A stretch of DNA of 13,588 bases, from assembly GCA_017421145.1 (NCBI GenBank), contig JAFOTA010000111.1:1-13588 (forward strand), written 5' to 3'. Shown in pieces: positions 6,527 to 13,588 of the stretch. The translations under genes and the position numbers were made by a program. Origin of the DNA: Treponema sp. (lineage in GTDB: Bacteria; Spirochaetota; Spirochaetia; Treponematales; Treponemataceae). The notes beneath the pieces were generated by a model, which saw only the letters and a list, made by a program, of their open reading frames with translations, was not told the DNA's origin and searched no databases. Positions within the stretch are counted from its first letter, which is position 1, and every line of letters begins with the position of its first letter.

Positions 6527-7039
6527 GTGTTGATAAAGAGGATTTTTACCGCAGCTTTAATTTTCATGGCATCGGTTTTTCCTGTCATTGCACAGGATGC
6601 AGCCGTACCGGAAACCAAATCTCTTGAGCAGACGGAAGGGCATGCAGAATCGAACGCAAAGCCGGAAGTCTACAAGTATGACGAAAGCACGTCGATGTTC
6701 TTTTATTTCAACAATGCATCGCGGGAAGATTTTGAAGTCACGGTAAAAATAGGAGCCGCACAGGAAAAGACCATTTTTCAGATGGTAAGCTTTATTGGAA
6801 ATTTCACTGTCTTCAATCAGGTTGAAATTGAAAATATGGATGAAAACGAGCTGAAGATGTACGATTTTGCGCTCAGAAACATAAAGCGCAGGTTCAACGA
6901 AAACGACATAATCGCCGGGGTCATAGTGAACGACATGAATCTTCTCGAAGGCTATTTCGACGGCTGGGCGATCCTTGCGCACATGCTGAACAAAAACGAC
7001 GTCGTCAGCGTGGTTTATTATTTCACCGCAGAGTTTTAG
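6527..7039 (+). CDS. Small exported protein, tandem paralogue 3 (unknown function)
   Basis: Third copy, 170 residues if translation starts at GTG 6527; TTG at 6530 is the alternative and is better spaced from AAAGGGG (6517-6523). The signal peptide is clear: MLIKRIFTAALIFMASVFPV, then IAQ with probable cleavage before QDAA. A low-complexity linker rich in Glu, Ala and Lys (about residues 24-46) is present only in this copy. After it come NNASREDF, NENDI, Asp145-Gly-Trp147, LAHMLNKND and VYYF, in the same order as in copies 1 and 2. The conserved block is thus the mature domain, with the linker added between signal and domain. Copies 2 and 3 are separated by only 34 bases, so they are probably co-transcribed. 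Function is unknown; an envelope or periplasmic role is inferred from the signals. Confidence 0.84.
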   Translation: MLIKRIFTAALIFMASVFPVIAQDAAVPETKSLEQTEGHAESNAKPEVYKYDESTSMFFYFNNASREDFEVTVKIGAAQEKTIFQMVSFIGNFTVFNQVEIENMDENELKMYDFALRNIKRRFNENDIIAGVIVNDMNLLEGYFDGWAILAHMLNKNDVVSVVYYFTAEF

Positions 7040-7074
7040 CGCCCTTCATTTTAAATAAAGCGGGCATATCCAGC

Positions 7075-7088
7075 GTAAATTAATTTAC
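7075..7088. promoter_or_regulatory. 14-bp perfect palindrome upstream of the signalling operon
   Basis: GTAAATTAATTTAC is identical to its reverse complement. It overlaps the TTTACA hexamer at 7084-7089 and lies 20 bases upstream of the TATAAT at 7109. A dimeric regulator bound here would contact the -35 region. The sequence is AT-rich, so a chance palindrome is possible. Confidence 0.4.
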
Positions 7089-7105
7089 AAAAATTCCTCA
7101 AACAA

Positions 7106-7114
7106 TGATATAAT
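7106..7114 (+). promoter_or_regulatory. Extended -10 promoter of the kinase/two-component/lipoprotein operon
   Basis: TGATATAAT matches the extended -10 consensus TGnTATAAT exactly. The nearest -35-like hexamer, TTTACA at 7084-7089, is 19 bases upstream, which is tolerable for an extended -10 promoter. Transcription would start near 7121, so an ATG at 7113 cannot be translated from this promoter and the gene must start at 7158. Confidence 0.65.
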
Positions 7115-7143
7115 GATAAGCGTAGGTTCTATCGTTTTCCGAT

Positions 7144-7151
7144 GGAGGAGG
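7144..7151 (+). promoter_or_regulatory. Strong ribosome binding site deciding the kinase-like gene start
   Basis: GGAGGAGG ends 6 bases before the ATG at 7158. It selects that ATG over the in-frame ATG at 7113, which lies within the -10 promoter element. Confidence 0.8.
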
Positions 7152-7157
7152 TACAGC

Positions 7158-7802
7158 ATGAAAAAGATAATAACGATCAGCCGTGAATATGGAAGCGGCG
7201 GACATACTATAGGCGAGCTTCTTGCAAAAGAGTTGGGTTACAGTTTTTATGACAGCGAAATCATAGATATGACGGCGCAGAAGTCCGGTTTTTCTCCTGA
7301 TTTTGTGCGCACTACTGAGCAGAATCTTTCTTCGGGATGGCTCTACAGTCTTTTGCTTGGATCAACGTATGCATCCCAGCCGTCCGTTGGTGTTGCAGGC
7401 TCTGTCGGCACCGTTCCTACGCTCCCTTTGGCAGATCAGGTCTTTAATGCACAGCGCAGGGTGATTGTGGAGCTTGCACAAAAAGGTCCCTGCGTCATAG
7501 TAGGCCGTTGTTCAGATTATATCCTACGCCATGAAGATTGGGTTTCAAAGCAGGAGCTTCTGAACATATTTATTTATGCGCCGCTTGCTGACAAGGTTGC
7601 ACGTGCAATAGAGCAAAAGGGTCTTGATCCGAAAACAGCCGAAAAAGAAGTCAAGTCAATCGACAAGAGAAGGGCGAATCATTACAACACTTTCACCGAA
7701 CGGACATGGGGAAAGCGCGACCACTACGATCTTCTGATCAATAGCTCCATGCTCGGCCTTGAAAAAACTGCGCAGATGATTGCCGGTATCGCAAGACTCT
7801 GA
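7158..7802 (+). CDS. Cytidylate-kinase-like family protein
   Basis: 214-residue cytoplasmic protein of the cytidylate-kinase-like family (Pfam Cytidylate_kin2 type), which has the P-loop nucleoside monophosphate kinase fold but mostly uncharacterised members. The N-terminus KKIITISREYGSGGHTIG holds the nucleotide-loop region. The usual Walker A lysine is not seen: G12-S-G-G15 is followed by His16-Thr17. Other family marks are FYDSEII (residues 30-36), the central KGPCVIVGRCSDYIL, and the C-terminal block with DKRRANHYNTFTERTWG and the DHYDLLINSS segment. The family normally phosphorylates or is presumed to phosphorylate a small substrate; the substrate here is unknown. It is the first gene of the operon, and its TGA overlaps the histidine kinase ATG (TGATG), so the two are translationally coupled. 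This suggests, without proving, a connection to the signalling genes. It is not the housekeeping cytidylate kinase. Confidence 0.85.
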   Translation: MKKIITISREYGSGGHTIGELLAKELGYSFYDSEIIDMTAQKSGFSPDFVRTTEQNLSSGWLYSLLLGSTYASQPSVGVAGSVGTVPTLPLADQVFNAQRRVIVELAQKGPCVIVGRCSDYILRHEDWVSKQELLNIFIYAPLADKVARAIEQKGLDPKTAEKEVKSIDKRRANHYNTFTERTWGKRDHYDLLINSSMLGLEKTAQMIAGIARL

Positions 7803-9622
7803 TGCAAATGAAAGGCAAGCTGCATTTAAAATTCCGCAACATATTAAATCTTCTCAAAATAAAGCAGAAGCTGCTGTTCGTTTATTCGGTTGCATTCCTT
7901 CTGCCCATGGTCGTAATCACCGTGTGCCTTTCATGCTGGTTTTACGGTCAGCTCAGGGAATGGCAGATTGAGCAGGCGCGGACTTCAATTTCACATACAT
8001 CTTCATTGCTTTCGGACATGATACGCAGTGCGGAAGAATTGAGCGATTCCCTCTATATAAACCGTGCCGTTCAGGATACCATCAGCCGATCGTTCCGCTC
8101 CATGCAGGAAGTATATGACCGCTACATGGATCTTGACTTTCTTGATGATTTCCTCCATGCAAGCACCGATGTCTACAGCTTCAGATATTACACGGAAAAT
8201 GAAACCCTTCTTGACAACGCATATTTTATGAAAGTCAACGATGAGATAAAAAAATCCTCATGGTACAAAAACGCAAGGTCTGCCGCAGGAAAAATAAAGT
8301 GGCAGATGAAGGATGACAGCGTTTCAAGAAAAAGGCTCCTTTCGCTTACAAGAGGCGTGTTCAGAAAACCGGACGGAAAATTCCTGGGAGTTCTGGTCAT
8401 TTATCTTGACAATGAAAAAATCCAGAAACTGCTTTCTAAGCATGAAAACGAAACCTTCCTTTGCGTGGACGGAAAAGTTGAATTTGCTTCGACCGGCCGT
8501 CCGGATGCACATAAATTCACCTTGCCTGACGAAAAACTTGAGCAGGATGAAATACTTGTTTCCGACGGTGAGTGGGAGGGTGAAAAATCACTTGCGCTTT
8601 TGTCGTGCATTTCAAGCGGAAGCGGATCTATAGTACTTGCACAGGTCATCCCTCAGAAAAAGATTTTCGATTCTATTTTCTTTGCTGTGCTGATCTGCGT
8701 GCTTGTCATAATCCTCGGAAGCCTTGTTTCCCTGATGTGCATACTCGCATTCTCCGGTTATTTTTCCACGCGCGTTGACTATATAAATGAAGAAATCAAA
8801 AAGGTAGTCCAAAATAATTTTGAGCTTGGGCCAAGGCTTGAAGGAACGGATGAATTCGTTGAAATATACGATGCTCTTTCAGCCACTTCCTATAACATAA
8901 AGACCCTTATCGATGAAGTTTACCAGCACAGGATCAACAAGCAGCAGCTTCTTGTAAGGCAGAACGATATAAGGTTCAAGATGCTCGCAAGCCAGATAAA
9001 CCCGCACTTTTTGTTCAACACCCTTGAAACTATAAGGATGCAGGCACTTGCAGACGGCAACAAGGAAGTCGCCCGGACTATAAAGCTCCTTGCAAAAATC
9101 TTGCGCCACAATCTTGATGCCACGGATCAGCCGGTTCCTTTGAGCGATGAAATCGAAGCCGTGAGCAATTATCTTGATATCCAGCATTTGCGGTTTGCAG
9201 ACCGTGTTTCTTATGATATTATGTTCATGTGCAACGTCGAGTGCATCGGTATCCTTCCGCTTTTGATTCAGCCGCTCGTTGAAAATTCATTTTCACATGG
9301 ACTTGAAGACAGAAATCCCGGAGGATTTATCTGCATAACGATCGATTCGGATCAGAATGACGATCTGATCATAAAAATCCGTGACAACGGCTGCGGAATG
9401 TCGGAGCAAAAACTTGAGCAGCTAAGGGAACGTCTTGCAACCGGAACGGTCGAAAAATTTACTACGTCAATCGGTATGGTAAATGTGAATCAGCGTATAA
9501 AGCTTTTTTATGGCGAAAAATACGGGATTGAAATAGAAAGCAAAGTGAACGGCGGAACCGAAGTCACAATGCGGATTCCTAGGGTTCCTCTGAAAGGAAA
9601 GGGTGATAGTTCAAATGGCTAA
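7802..9622 (+). CDS. YesM-type sensor histidine kinase
   Basis: Membrane sensor kinase of 606 residues that should autophosphorylate and pass the phosphate to the regulator encoded next. Order of parts: a basic cytoplasmic N-terminus; TM1 about 24-47; an extracytoplasmic sensing region about 48-290 (Cache-like by position, not verified); TM2 about 292-317; a HAMP-like linker to about 370; the His_kinase (LytS/YesM) dimerisation segment with QINPHFLFNTLE, where H402 is the phosphorylated histidine; and an ATPase domain with the N box around E494 and N495 (PLVENSFSHG), D528 in the DNGCGM box, and the later SIGMVNVNQRI. All catalytic motifs are intact. No separate ribosome site precedes it; translation probably depends on the TGATG overlap with the preceding gene. 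A second ATG two codons in is possible. YesM kinases are usually linked to carbohydrate uptake genes. Confidence 0.95.
   Translation: MQMKGKLHLKFRNILNLLKIKQKLLFVYSVAFLLPMVVITVCLSCWFYGQLREWQIEQARTSISHTSSLLSDMIRSAEELSDSLYINRAVQDTISRSFRSMQEVYDRYMDLDFLDDFLHASTDVYSFRYYTENETLLDNAYFMKVNDEIKKSSWYKNARSAAGKIKWQMKDDSVSRKRLLSLTRGVFRKPDGKFLGVLVIYLDNEKIQKLLSKHENETFLCVDGKVEFASTGRPDAHKFTLPDEKLEQDEILVSDGEWEGEKSLALLSCISSGSGSIVLAQVIPQKKIFDSIFFAVLICVLVIILGSLVSLMCILAFSGYFSTRVDYINEEIKKVVQNNFELGPRLEGTDEFVEIYDALSATSYNIKTLIDEVYQHRINKQQLLVRQNDIRFKMLASQINPHFLFNTLETIRMQALADGNKEVARTIKLLAKILRHNLDATDQPVPLSDEIEAVSNYLDIQHLRFADRVSYDIMFMCNVECIGILPLLIQPLVENSFSHGLEDRNPGGFICITIDSDQNDDLIIKIRDNGCGMSEQKLEQLRERLATGTVEKFTTSIGMVNVNQRIKLFYGEKYGIEIESKVNGGTEVTMRIPRVPLKGKGDSSNG
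9602..9607 (+). promoter_or_regulatory. Internal ribosome binding site for the response regulator
   Basis: GGTGAT, within AAAGGGTGAT, matches the 3' part of the Shine-Dalgarno consensus and lies 7 bases before ATG 9615, inside the end of the kinase gene. It favours ATG 9615 over the GTG at 9603, which would lie within the ribosome site itself. Confidence 0.6.
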
Positions 9623-11204
9623 AAAATCTCTGAAAGTTTTGATTGCAGATGATGAAGAAATTGTCCGCAATGGTTTGAAAAATATAATCGACTGGGAAGA
9701 TGCCGGATGTGAGATTTGCGGAGAAGCGTCCAACGGTGAGGATGTCCTTGAAAAAATCATCGAGCTTAAGCCGTCCATCGTCATGCTTGACATCAACATG
9801 CCTGTCAAAACCGGAATTGATGTGCTCAAGGAAATAAACGAAAATCCTTCGAAGTATCCTGAGCATTTGAATTTCCTCATTCTTTCGGGATACAGCGATT
9901 TTGAATATGCACAGAAAGCTTTGAACTACGGTGCGAAGGGCTACATCGTAAAGCCTGTCGATGAAGATGAGCTTGAGAAAAAAATCCGTGCGATAGTAAA
10001 AGAAGTGCATGACGACACGGAAGTTGACACTCTCAGAAGCAATGCGAAAAATCAGGAGCTTGCACAGAAATTTTCACGCATGTTTTTGTTCGGTGCAGTG
10101 GAAGATGCGTTTGCGAAAAATGAGGACACGCAGGACAATTACAAGGTCGTGATTGTTTCCCCTGAGCTTTGCGGTTGTGCAGGACAGCTTCAGGCCATGA
10201 AAATTGCAGTCGCAGAAAATTTCATGTATACGAATCATTTTGATTTTGCAATGGATCCTGTTTATGTAATCCTTTTTAAAAATGAAAGCGACGAATCGGT
10301 TTTGCGCCATCTCGGAAGATTCTGCAACAGGTTCCAGAAGAACAAGGAAGGTTCCCTTGCTGCAGTGGGTGAGTCCTACCAGGGGCTTGAAGGTGCGCTC
10401 AAAAGCTACAATCAGGCGAAGAAAATATATGCACAGCTTTTCTTTTTTTCTGAAAATCCTTATGTCACCGTAGGAGATCTGGAAAAAGATGCGGACTCAA
10501 AAATCAGGATGGAATCAAGCCCGAAAAATACCGATGAAAAAGAATTTTTCTCATGCATCCCGAAGCTGATTCAGTATATAGAAATCTATGATCTACAGAA
10601 AATAAGGAAGACTTTGAGCGCGCAGACCGAGTGGCTTAGGCAGAGCCCTTTGCCTGTGAATCAGATAAAAAAACTTTGCATGGCTTTTATAGTCGAAACG
10701 CAGAATGCAATCGGGGCAAAGCATCCTGAAAAAGAATTTGAAACCGTTCCTGCATTGGATCTTGTGAACCTTATCTATACGCAGAATTATTTTGAAGGCA
10801 TGATAGATATAGTCTGTGATTTTACGCTCGGACTTGCGGAATCGTTTACGTCGAACACGGCGAACTCAACTATTTTAAAGGTCATCCAGTATGTGAAGGC
10901 GAATTTCAACACTGATCTGAAGCTTGAAATGCTCGGCGACCTTTTCAACTGCAACAGCGCATATCTTGGAAAAAAATTCCGTGAGTACACCGGCGTTCCG
11001 TTCAACACTTACATGGATATAATCAGGATTGAGGAAGCCAAAAAACTGCTTCTTTCAAGCCCGCTGAAAATCTATGAGATTTCGAAATTGGTCGGCTACA
11101 GCAACACTGATTATTTTTATCTGAAATTCAAAAAGCACACCAATATGACTCCGAAAGAATTCAAGGGTTCCAAGCATGAGGAGCAGGAGAGCCATGAAGA
11201 TTGA
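9615..11204 (+). CDS. YesN-type response regulator with AraC DNA-binding domain
   Basis: 529-residue cytoplasmic transcription factor, partner of the preceding kinase; its start overlaps the kinase end by 8 bases. The receiver domain occupies about residues 5-125: the acidic pocket is D12 and D13 (IADDEE), the phosphoacceptor is D59 (MLDINMP), and K113 lies in YIVKPVD. A long middle region (about 130-410) without recognisable motifs follows, typical of YesN regulators. The AraC-type double helix-turn-helix spans about 420-517, with the first helix-turn-helix around LEMLGDLFNCNSAYLGKKFR and the second ending in the family signature VGYSNTDYFYLKFKKHTNMT. The C-terminal tail is short and charged (SKHEEQESHED) and overlaps the start of the next gene. 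Likely targets are its own operon or a transporter operon elsewhere. Confidence 0.95.
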   Translation: MAKKSLKVLIADDEEIVRNGLKNIIDWEDAGCEICGEASNGEDVLEKIIELKPSIVMLDINMPVKTGIDVLKEINENPSKYPEHLNFLILSGYSDFEYAQKALNYGAKGYIVKPVDEDELEKKIRAIVKEVHDDTEVDTLRSNAKNQELAQKFSRMFLFGAVEDAFAKNEDTQDNYKVVIVSPELCGCAGQLQAMKIAVAENFMYTNHFDFAMDPVYVILFKNESDESVLRHLGRFCNRFQKNKEGSLAAVGESYQGLEGALKSYNQAKKIYAQLFFFSENPYVTVGDLEKDADSKIRMESSPKNTDEKEFFSCIPKLIQYIEIYDLQKIRKTLSAQTEWLRQSPLPVNQIKKLCMAFIVETQNAIGAKHPEKEFETVPALDLVNLIYTQNYFEGMIDIVCDFTLGLAESFTSNTANSTILKVIQYVKANFNTDLKLEMLGDLFNCNSAYLGKKFREYTGVPFNTYMDIIRIEEAKKLLLSSPLKIYEISKLVGYSNTDYFYLKFKKHTNMTPKEFKGSKHEEQESHED

Positions 11205-12897
11205 AAGAAAAAGAATCATAAATAAATGCCTGCAATTTTTTTCCGCAGGTTTATTTTGTTCTGTATTTTTTATCTCTTGCATTAAGACCGTTGACGACAA
11301 GACGCTTTCAATTTACAATCCCGCAACGTTTACGTTTTATAACGGAGACCTCTATACCTATCTTCCGTTCACTGACCCTGTCGCAAAAGAAATAACCGCA
11401 CGCACGGGAATCACTTTGGAACTGACTCCATGCAGATCCAGTACGACTCAGGAAATCCCTATGATGATTGCATCCGGCCGTTATCAGGATTTCATTTATG
11501 CAAAAAGCGGTGTTTCGGATTTGATAGAAGCAGGTGCTTTGATTGCGCTTGATGATTGGGTTTCTCCTGAAGGCGAGCATGTCAATTTAATAGAAGAATA
11601 CGGAAAAAATTTCAAGGCTCTTTATGGTGATGAAATCGTTAAGCTCATGCATTCCGACGGACATATCTATACGTTCGGGACTTATGAAATAAAAAAGGCG
11701 ATCAATGAAACGACCGGCGTAATGCAGATTCAGCATGCCGTTTTGAAAGAGCTTGGTTATCCGCGCATGCGCACGCTCGATGATTTTGCCGATGCGCTTA
11801 GGGCATACAAAAAAAAGCACCCGACCATTGACGGCAAAAAAACGATAGGACTTTCGCTGCTTACTGATGACTGGTATTGGTATGTAGGCCTTTCGAATCC
11901 CGGGAACTACACGATCGGATATCCTGATGACGGTCAATGGATCGTAGATAAGAACACTCACAAAGCCGAATACAAATTCCTGAATCCGGAGATGAGCCAG
12001 TTTTACAAGTGGCTGAACGGACTTTATAACGAAGGGCTTTTGGATCCTGAATCATTTACGCAGAATGAAGATATGTGGAAATCCAAAATACTTTCGGGTA
12101 CCGTCCTGAGCATAGCAAGCCCGGATTGGGGATTCACCGATTTGTGCAAATCCCTGGTGGCCGACGGAATGAGCGAGCGTACTTATGCTTATCTTCCGAT
12201 TGTTGCCGATGCAGAAAAATACAAGGATCCTTCTTTGACGGATTACGGTTATTCAGGCGGATGGGGAATCAGCATTTCAAAGAGCTGCAAAAATGTCGTC
12301 CTTGCTTTTAAATTCATAGATTGGATGTGCTCTGAAGAAGCGCAGATTCTGACAAACTGGGGAATCGAGGGCGTGAACTATGCCGTGCAAAACGGAAGCC
12401 GTGTGGTTTCTGAAGATGAGCAGCAGAAAATAAACAGCGATCCAGATTACAGCCGCAAGACCGGAGTGGAACTTTGGACATATCCGTTCCCGGAGTGCGG
12501 AAGCGGTGCAAAAGACAAAAACGGAGACTGGATGACACGCAATTTTACCGAAAGGATTATAAGCTCATATCTTCCGGTTGAAAAAGAAACGCTTGCTGCA
12601 TACGGTGCAAAAAAATGGACGGATCTTTTTCCTCAGAGCGATGAACTTTACAAGCCCCTTCACGGTCAGATCTGGCAGTATCAGCTTCCGAAAGAAATAA
12701 ACGCGATAGTCGATGAAGCCGATGAGTATGTCCGCAAAGCCCTGATTTCCTGCATCATAAATCCGCCGGAAGAGTTTGATGAAAGATGGGAAAAAATGGT
12801 CGCGACGCTGCGGGAGAGGGGAGTCGAAAAAGCCGGTGAAAAATTGTCCGAGATAATACATGAAAAACTGGAGTTCTGGTATAAAGGCAGATACTGA
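11194..12897 (+). CDS. Extracellular solute-binding lipoprotein (ABC type, LplA-like)
   Basis: 567-residue binding protein of the family-1 solute-binding type, resembling the LplA/oligosaccharide group found beside YesM/YesN pairs. The chosen ATG (11194) follows AGGAG at 11185-11189 and gives a lipoprotein signal: basic MKIERKRIINK, a hydrophobic core, then FISC with Cys29 as the probable lipid-attached residue. The in-frame ATG at 11176 would add six residues (MRSRRA) and is the alternative. Visible family marks are the TGITLEL strand after the first 60 residues, PMMIASGRYQDFIY, the aromatic-rich DDWYWYVGL (W227, W229), SGGWGISISKSCKN followed by AFKFIDWMCSEEAQ, and a C-terminal helical tail. 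Many exposed aromatic residues fit a carbohydrate ligand, but this is inference. It overlaps the regulator gene by 11 bases. No permease or ATPase gene follows: the next gene is convergent. Confidence 0.92.
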   Translation: MKIERKRIINKCLQFFSAGLFCSVFFISCIKTVDDKTLSIYNPATFTFYNGDLYTYLPFTDPVAKEITARTGITLELTPCRSSTTQEIPMMIASGRYQDFIYAKSGVSDLIEAGALIALDDWVSPEGEHVNLIEEYGKNFKALYGDEIVKLMHSDGHIYTFGTYEIKKAINETTGVMQIQHAVLKELGYPRMRTLDDFADALRAYKKKHPTIDGKKTIGLSLLTDDWYWYVGLSNPGNYTIGYPDDGQWIVDKNTHKAEYKFLNPEMSQFYKWLNGLYNEGLLDPESFTQNEDMWKSKILSGTVLSIASPDWGFTDLCKSLVADGMSERTYAYLPIVADAEKYKDPSLTDYGYSGGWGISISKSCKNVVLAFKFIDWMCSEEAQILTNWGIEGVNYAVQNGSRVVSEDEQQKINSDPDYSRKTGVELWTYPFPECGSGAKDKNGDWMTRNFTERIISSYLPVEKETLAAYGAKKWTDLFPQSDELYKPLHGQIWQYQLPKEINAIVDEADEYVRKALISCIINPPEEFDERWEKMVATLRERGVEKAGEKLSEIIHEKLEFWYKGRY

Positions 12898-12913
12898 TTT
12901 TTCCTGAAGATGG

Positions 12914-12957
12914 CAGGGCTTCGGCATGACAAGAATAATTTTCATGCTGAACCCCTG
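12914..12957. terminator. Long imperfect hairpin between convergent genes
   Basis: A 16-bp stem (12914-12929 with 12942-12957) has one mismatch and one G-U wobble and closes a 12-base loop. It is the only notable structure in the 69 bases between the lipoprotein stop codon and the convergent gene's stop codon. Neither side carries a T-run, so it may be a factor-aided bidirectional terminator, a transcript-stabilising stem or a copy of a dispersed palindromic repeat. Confidence 0.5.
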
Positions 12958-12966
12958 TGTTAAATG

Positions 12967-13588
12967 TCAGTCGTATTCACCGAATTCGCAACCGATGTTT
13001 TCGGCACGGATCCTGTCAATCAGCTTTCCCCTGTGATATAGCTCCACGGTTCCTTTTCCGTTTCCCCCGTTCCACAATCTGTTGTGGCGTTTTTTTCCGT
13101 CGGGAGATTCGTAGTTCACCAAAAGCATGTCGCTTTTTTTGCATTTTACGTCAGTTATCATTTTGTTTGACCATGTACGCTGCTCAACATGCCAGATGAT
13201 TTCATCGTCCGTTTCTTTGCATGCAAATTTCGTGCGGCATCCGGTCCAGAATTTTGAAAAATTGAATTCATATGCCTTTCCTTCGTACCAGAATGCTGAA
13301 AGAAGTTTTCTTGGAAGCGGTATGAATCCGACTTTAGGACGACCGCCACCGATGTCGAAAACTGAATCGCAGAGTTTTTTTCCGGTAACTTCGCTTGTCA
13401 GGTTGTTTGACGAAAGCCATATCCACGGGCTTGTAAAATTCTTTCCCCAGTTTTTGTCCGCATAGCCATAGGAGTCATCCGGCGAAACGTTGTATTTTGT
13501 TCCGTTCCAGATCACTTCACCGGAGAACGCGCTTTTCATTCCTTCTGCATGCCAGAACATTTCAAAAAGCTGCATCTTCCTGAAAAGA
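12967..13588 (-). CDS. Tocopherol-cyclase-like protein, C-terminal part (runs off the window)
   Basis: The open frame continues past the window edge, so only the last 206 residues are visible; an in-frame ATG at 13573-13575 exists, but the frame and similarity run through it. The recognisable block is MFWHAEGM, then SYGYADKNWGKNF and PWIWLSSNNL, which correspond to the conserved centre of the tocopherol cyclase family (VTE1 in plants and cyanobacteria); full-length members are about 350 residues or more. Homologues in heterotrophic bacteria have no established function and should not be assumed to make tocopherol. No signal or membrane segment is visible in this part. It is convergent with the signalling operon and has no visible functional tie to it. 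The family call rests on motif memory alone. Confidence 0.75.
   Translation of the reverse strand, partial: LFRKMQLFEMFWHAEGMKSAFSGEVIWNGTKYNVSPDDSYGYADKNWGKNFTSPWIWLSSNNLTSEVTGKKLCDSVFDIGGGRPKVGFIPLPRKLLSAFWYEGKAYEFNFSKFWTGCRTKFACKETDDEIIWHVEQRTWSNKMITDVKCKKSDMLLVNYESPDGKKRHNRLWNGGNGKGTVELYHRGKLIDRIRAENIGCEFGEYD

Noticed and set aside
7041..7065. GCCC/GGGC hairpin after the third paralogue as a terminator
   Set aside because: Only four GC pairs flank a long AT-rich interior and no T-run follows; too weak to annotate.
7113..7157. Upstream ATG giving a 15-residue N-terminal extension to the kinase-like protein
   Set aside because: The ATG lies inside the TATAAT element, the added residues do not look like the family, and a strong ribosome site serves the ATG at 7158.
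7780..7971. 63-residue plus-strand frame across the kinase-like/histidine kinase junction
   Set aside because: It is an alternative frame over the N-terminal membrane helix of the histidine kinase with no ribosome site of its own.
1..13588. tRNA, rRNA, CRISPR arrays, insertion sequences, phage genes
   Set aside because: No cloverleaf-like segments, spaced repeats, transposase or integrase motifs, or terminal repeats were seen on reading either strand.

Overview
The window most likely comes from a spirochaete of the genus Treponema, probably a host-associated anaerobe. The strongest sign is the enoyl reductase at 4049-5275, which matches my memory of the T. denticola trans-2-enoyl-CoA reductase closely along its whole length. 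Supporting signs are a MurA with Asp in place of the catalytic Cys (also reported in Borrelia), a spirochaete-style lipoprotein signal, and YesM/YesN-type signalling next to a sugar-type binding lipoprotein. This assignment was made by reading, not by database search. No RNA genes, insertion sequences or CRISPR arrays were seen.

Layout, left to right. (1) 1-286: the 3' end of an NhaC-type Na+/H+ antiporter, followed by a good intrinsic terminator. (2) 408-5275: four unrelated housekeeping or metabolic genes, all on the plus strand: pepT (tripeptidase), murA (first committed step of peptidoglycan synthesis), a hemolysin III/PAQR-type membrane protein with an unusual charged N-terminal extension, and fabV/ter (NADH-dependent enoyl thioester reductase). 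The fabV upstream region carries an inverted repeat over its putative promoter and a short overlapping leader ORF. (3) 5493-7039: three tandem genes for small exported proteins that are clearly paralogous to one another and belong to no family I recognise. This is the best candidate for something undescribed. The first gene's ribosome binding site lies in a small predicted hairpin. (4) 7158-12897: a tightly packed operon of four genes: a cytidylate-kinase-like protein, a YesM-type membrane histidine kinase, a YesN-type AraC response regulator, and an extracellular solute-binding lipoprotein. Each junction overlaps by 1 to 11 bases, and the operon is preceded by a TGnTATAAT promoter and a 14-bp perfect palindrome. 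No transporter permease genes follow. (5) 12967-13588, minus strand: the 3' part of a tocopherol-cyclase-like gene, convergent with the operon and separated from it by a long imperfect hairpin.

How the genes may work together: the histidine kinase and regulator probably respond to an extracellular signal, and the lipoprotein may capture the ligand, either for a transporter encoded elsewhere or as a sensing partner. The role of the kinase-like first gene in that circuit is open. The three small exported proteins have conserved C-terminal Asp-Gly-Trp and Tyr-Tyr-Phe motifs and probably act in the periplasm or at the outer surface. Their function cannot be read from the sequence.
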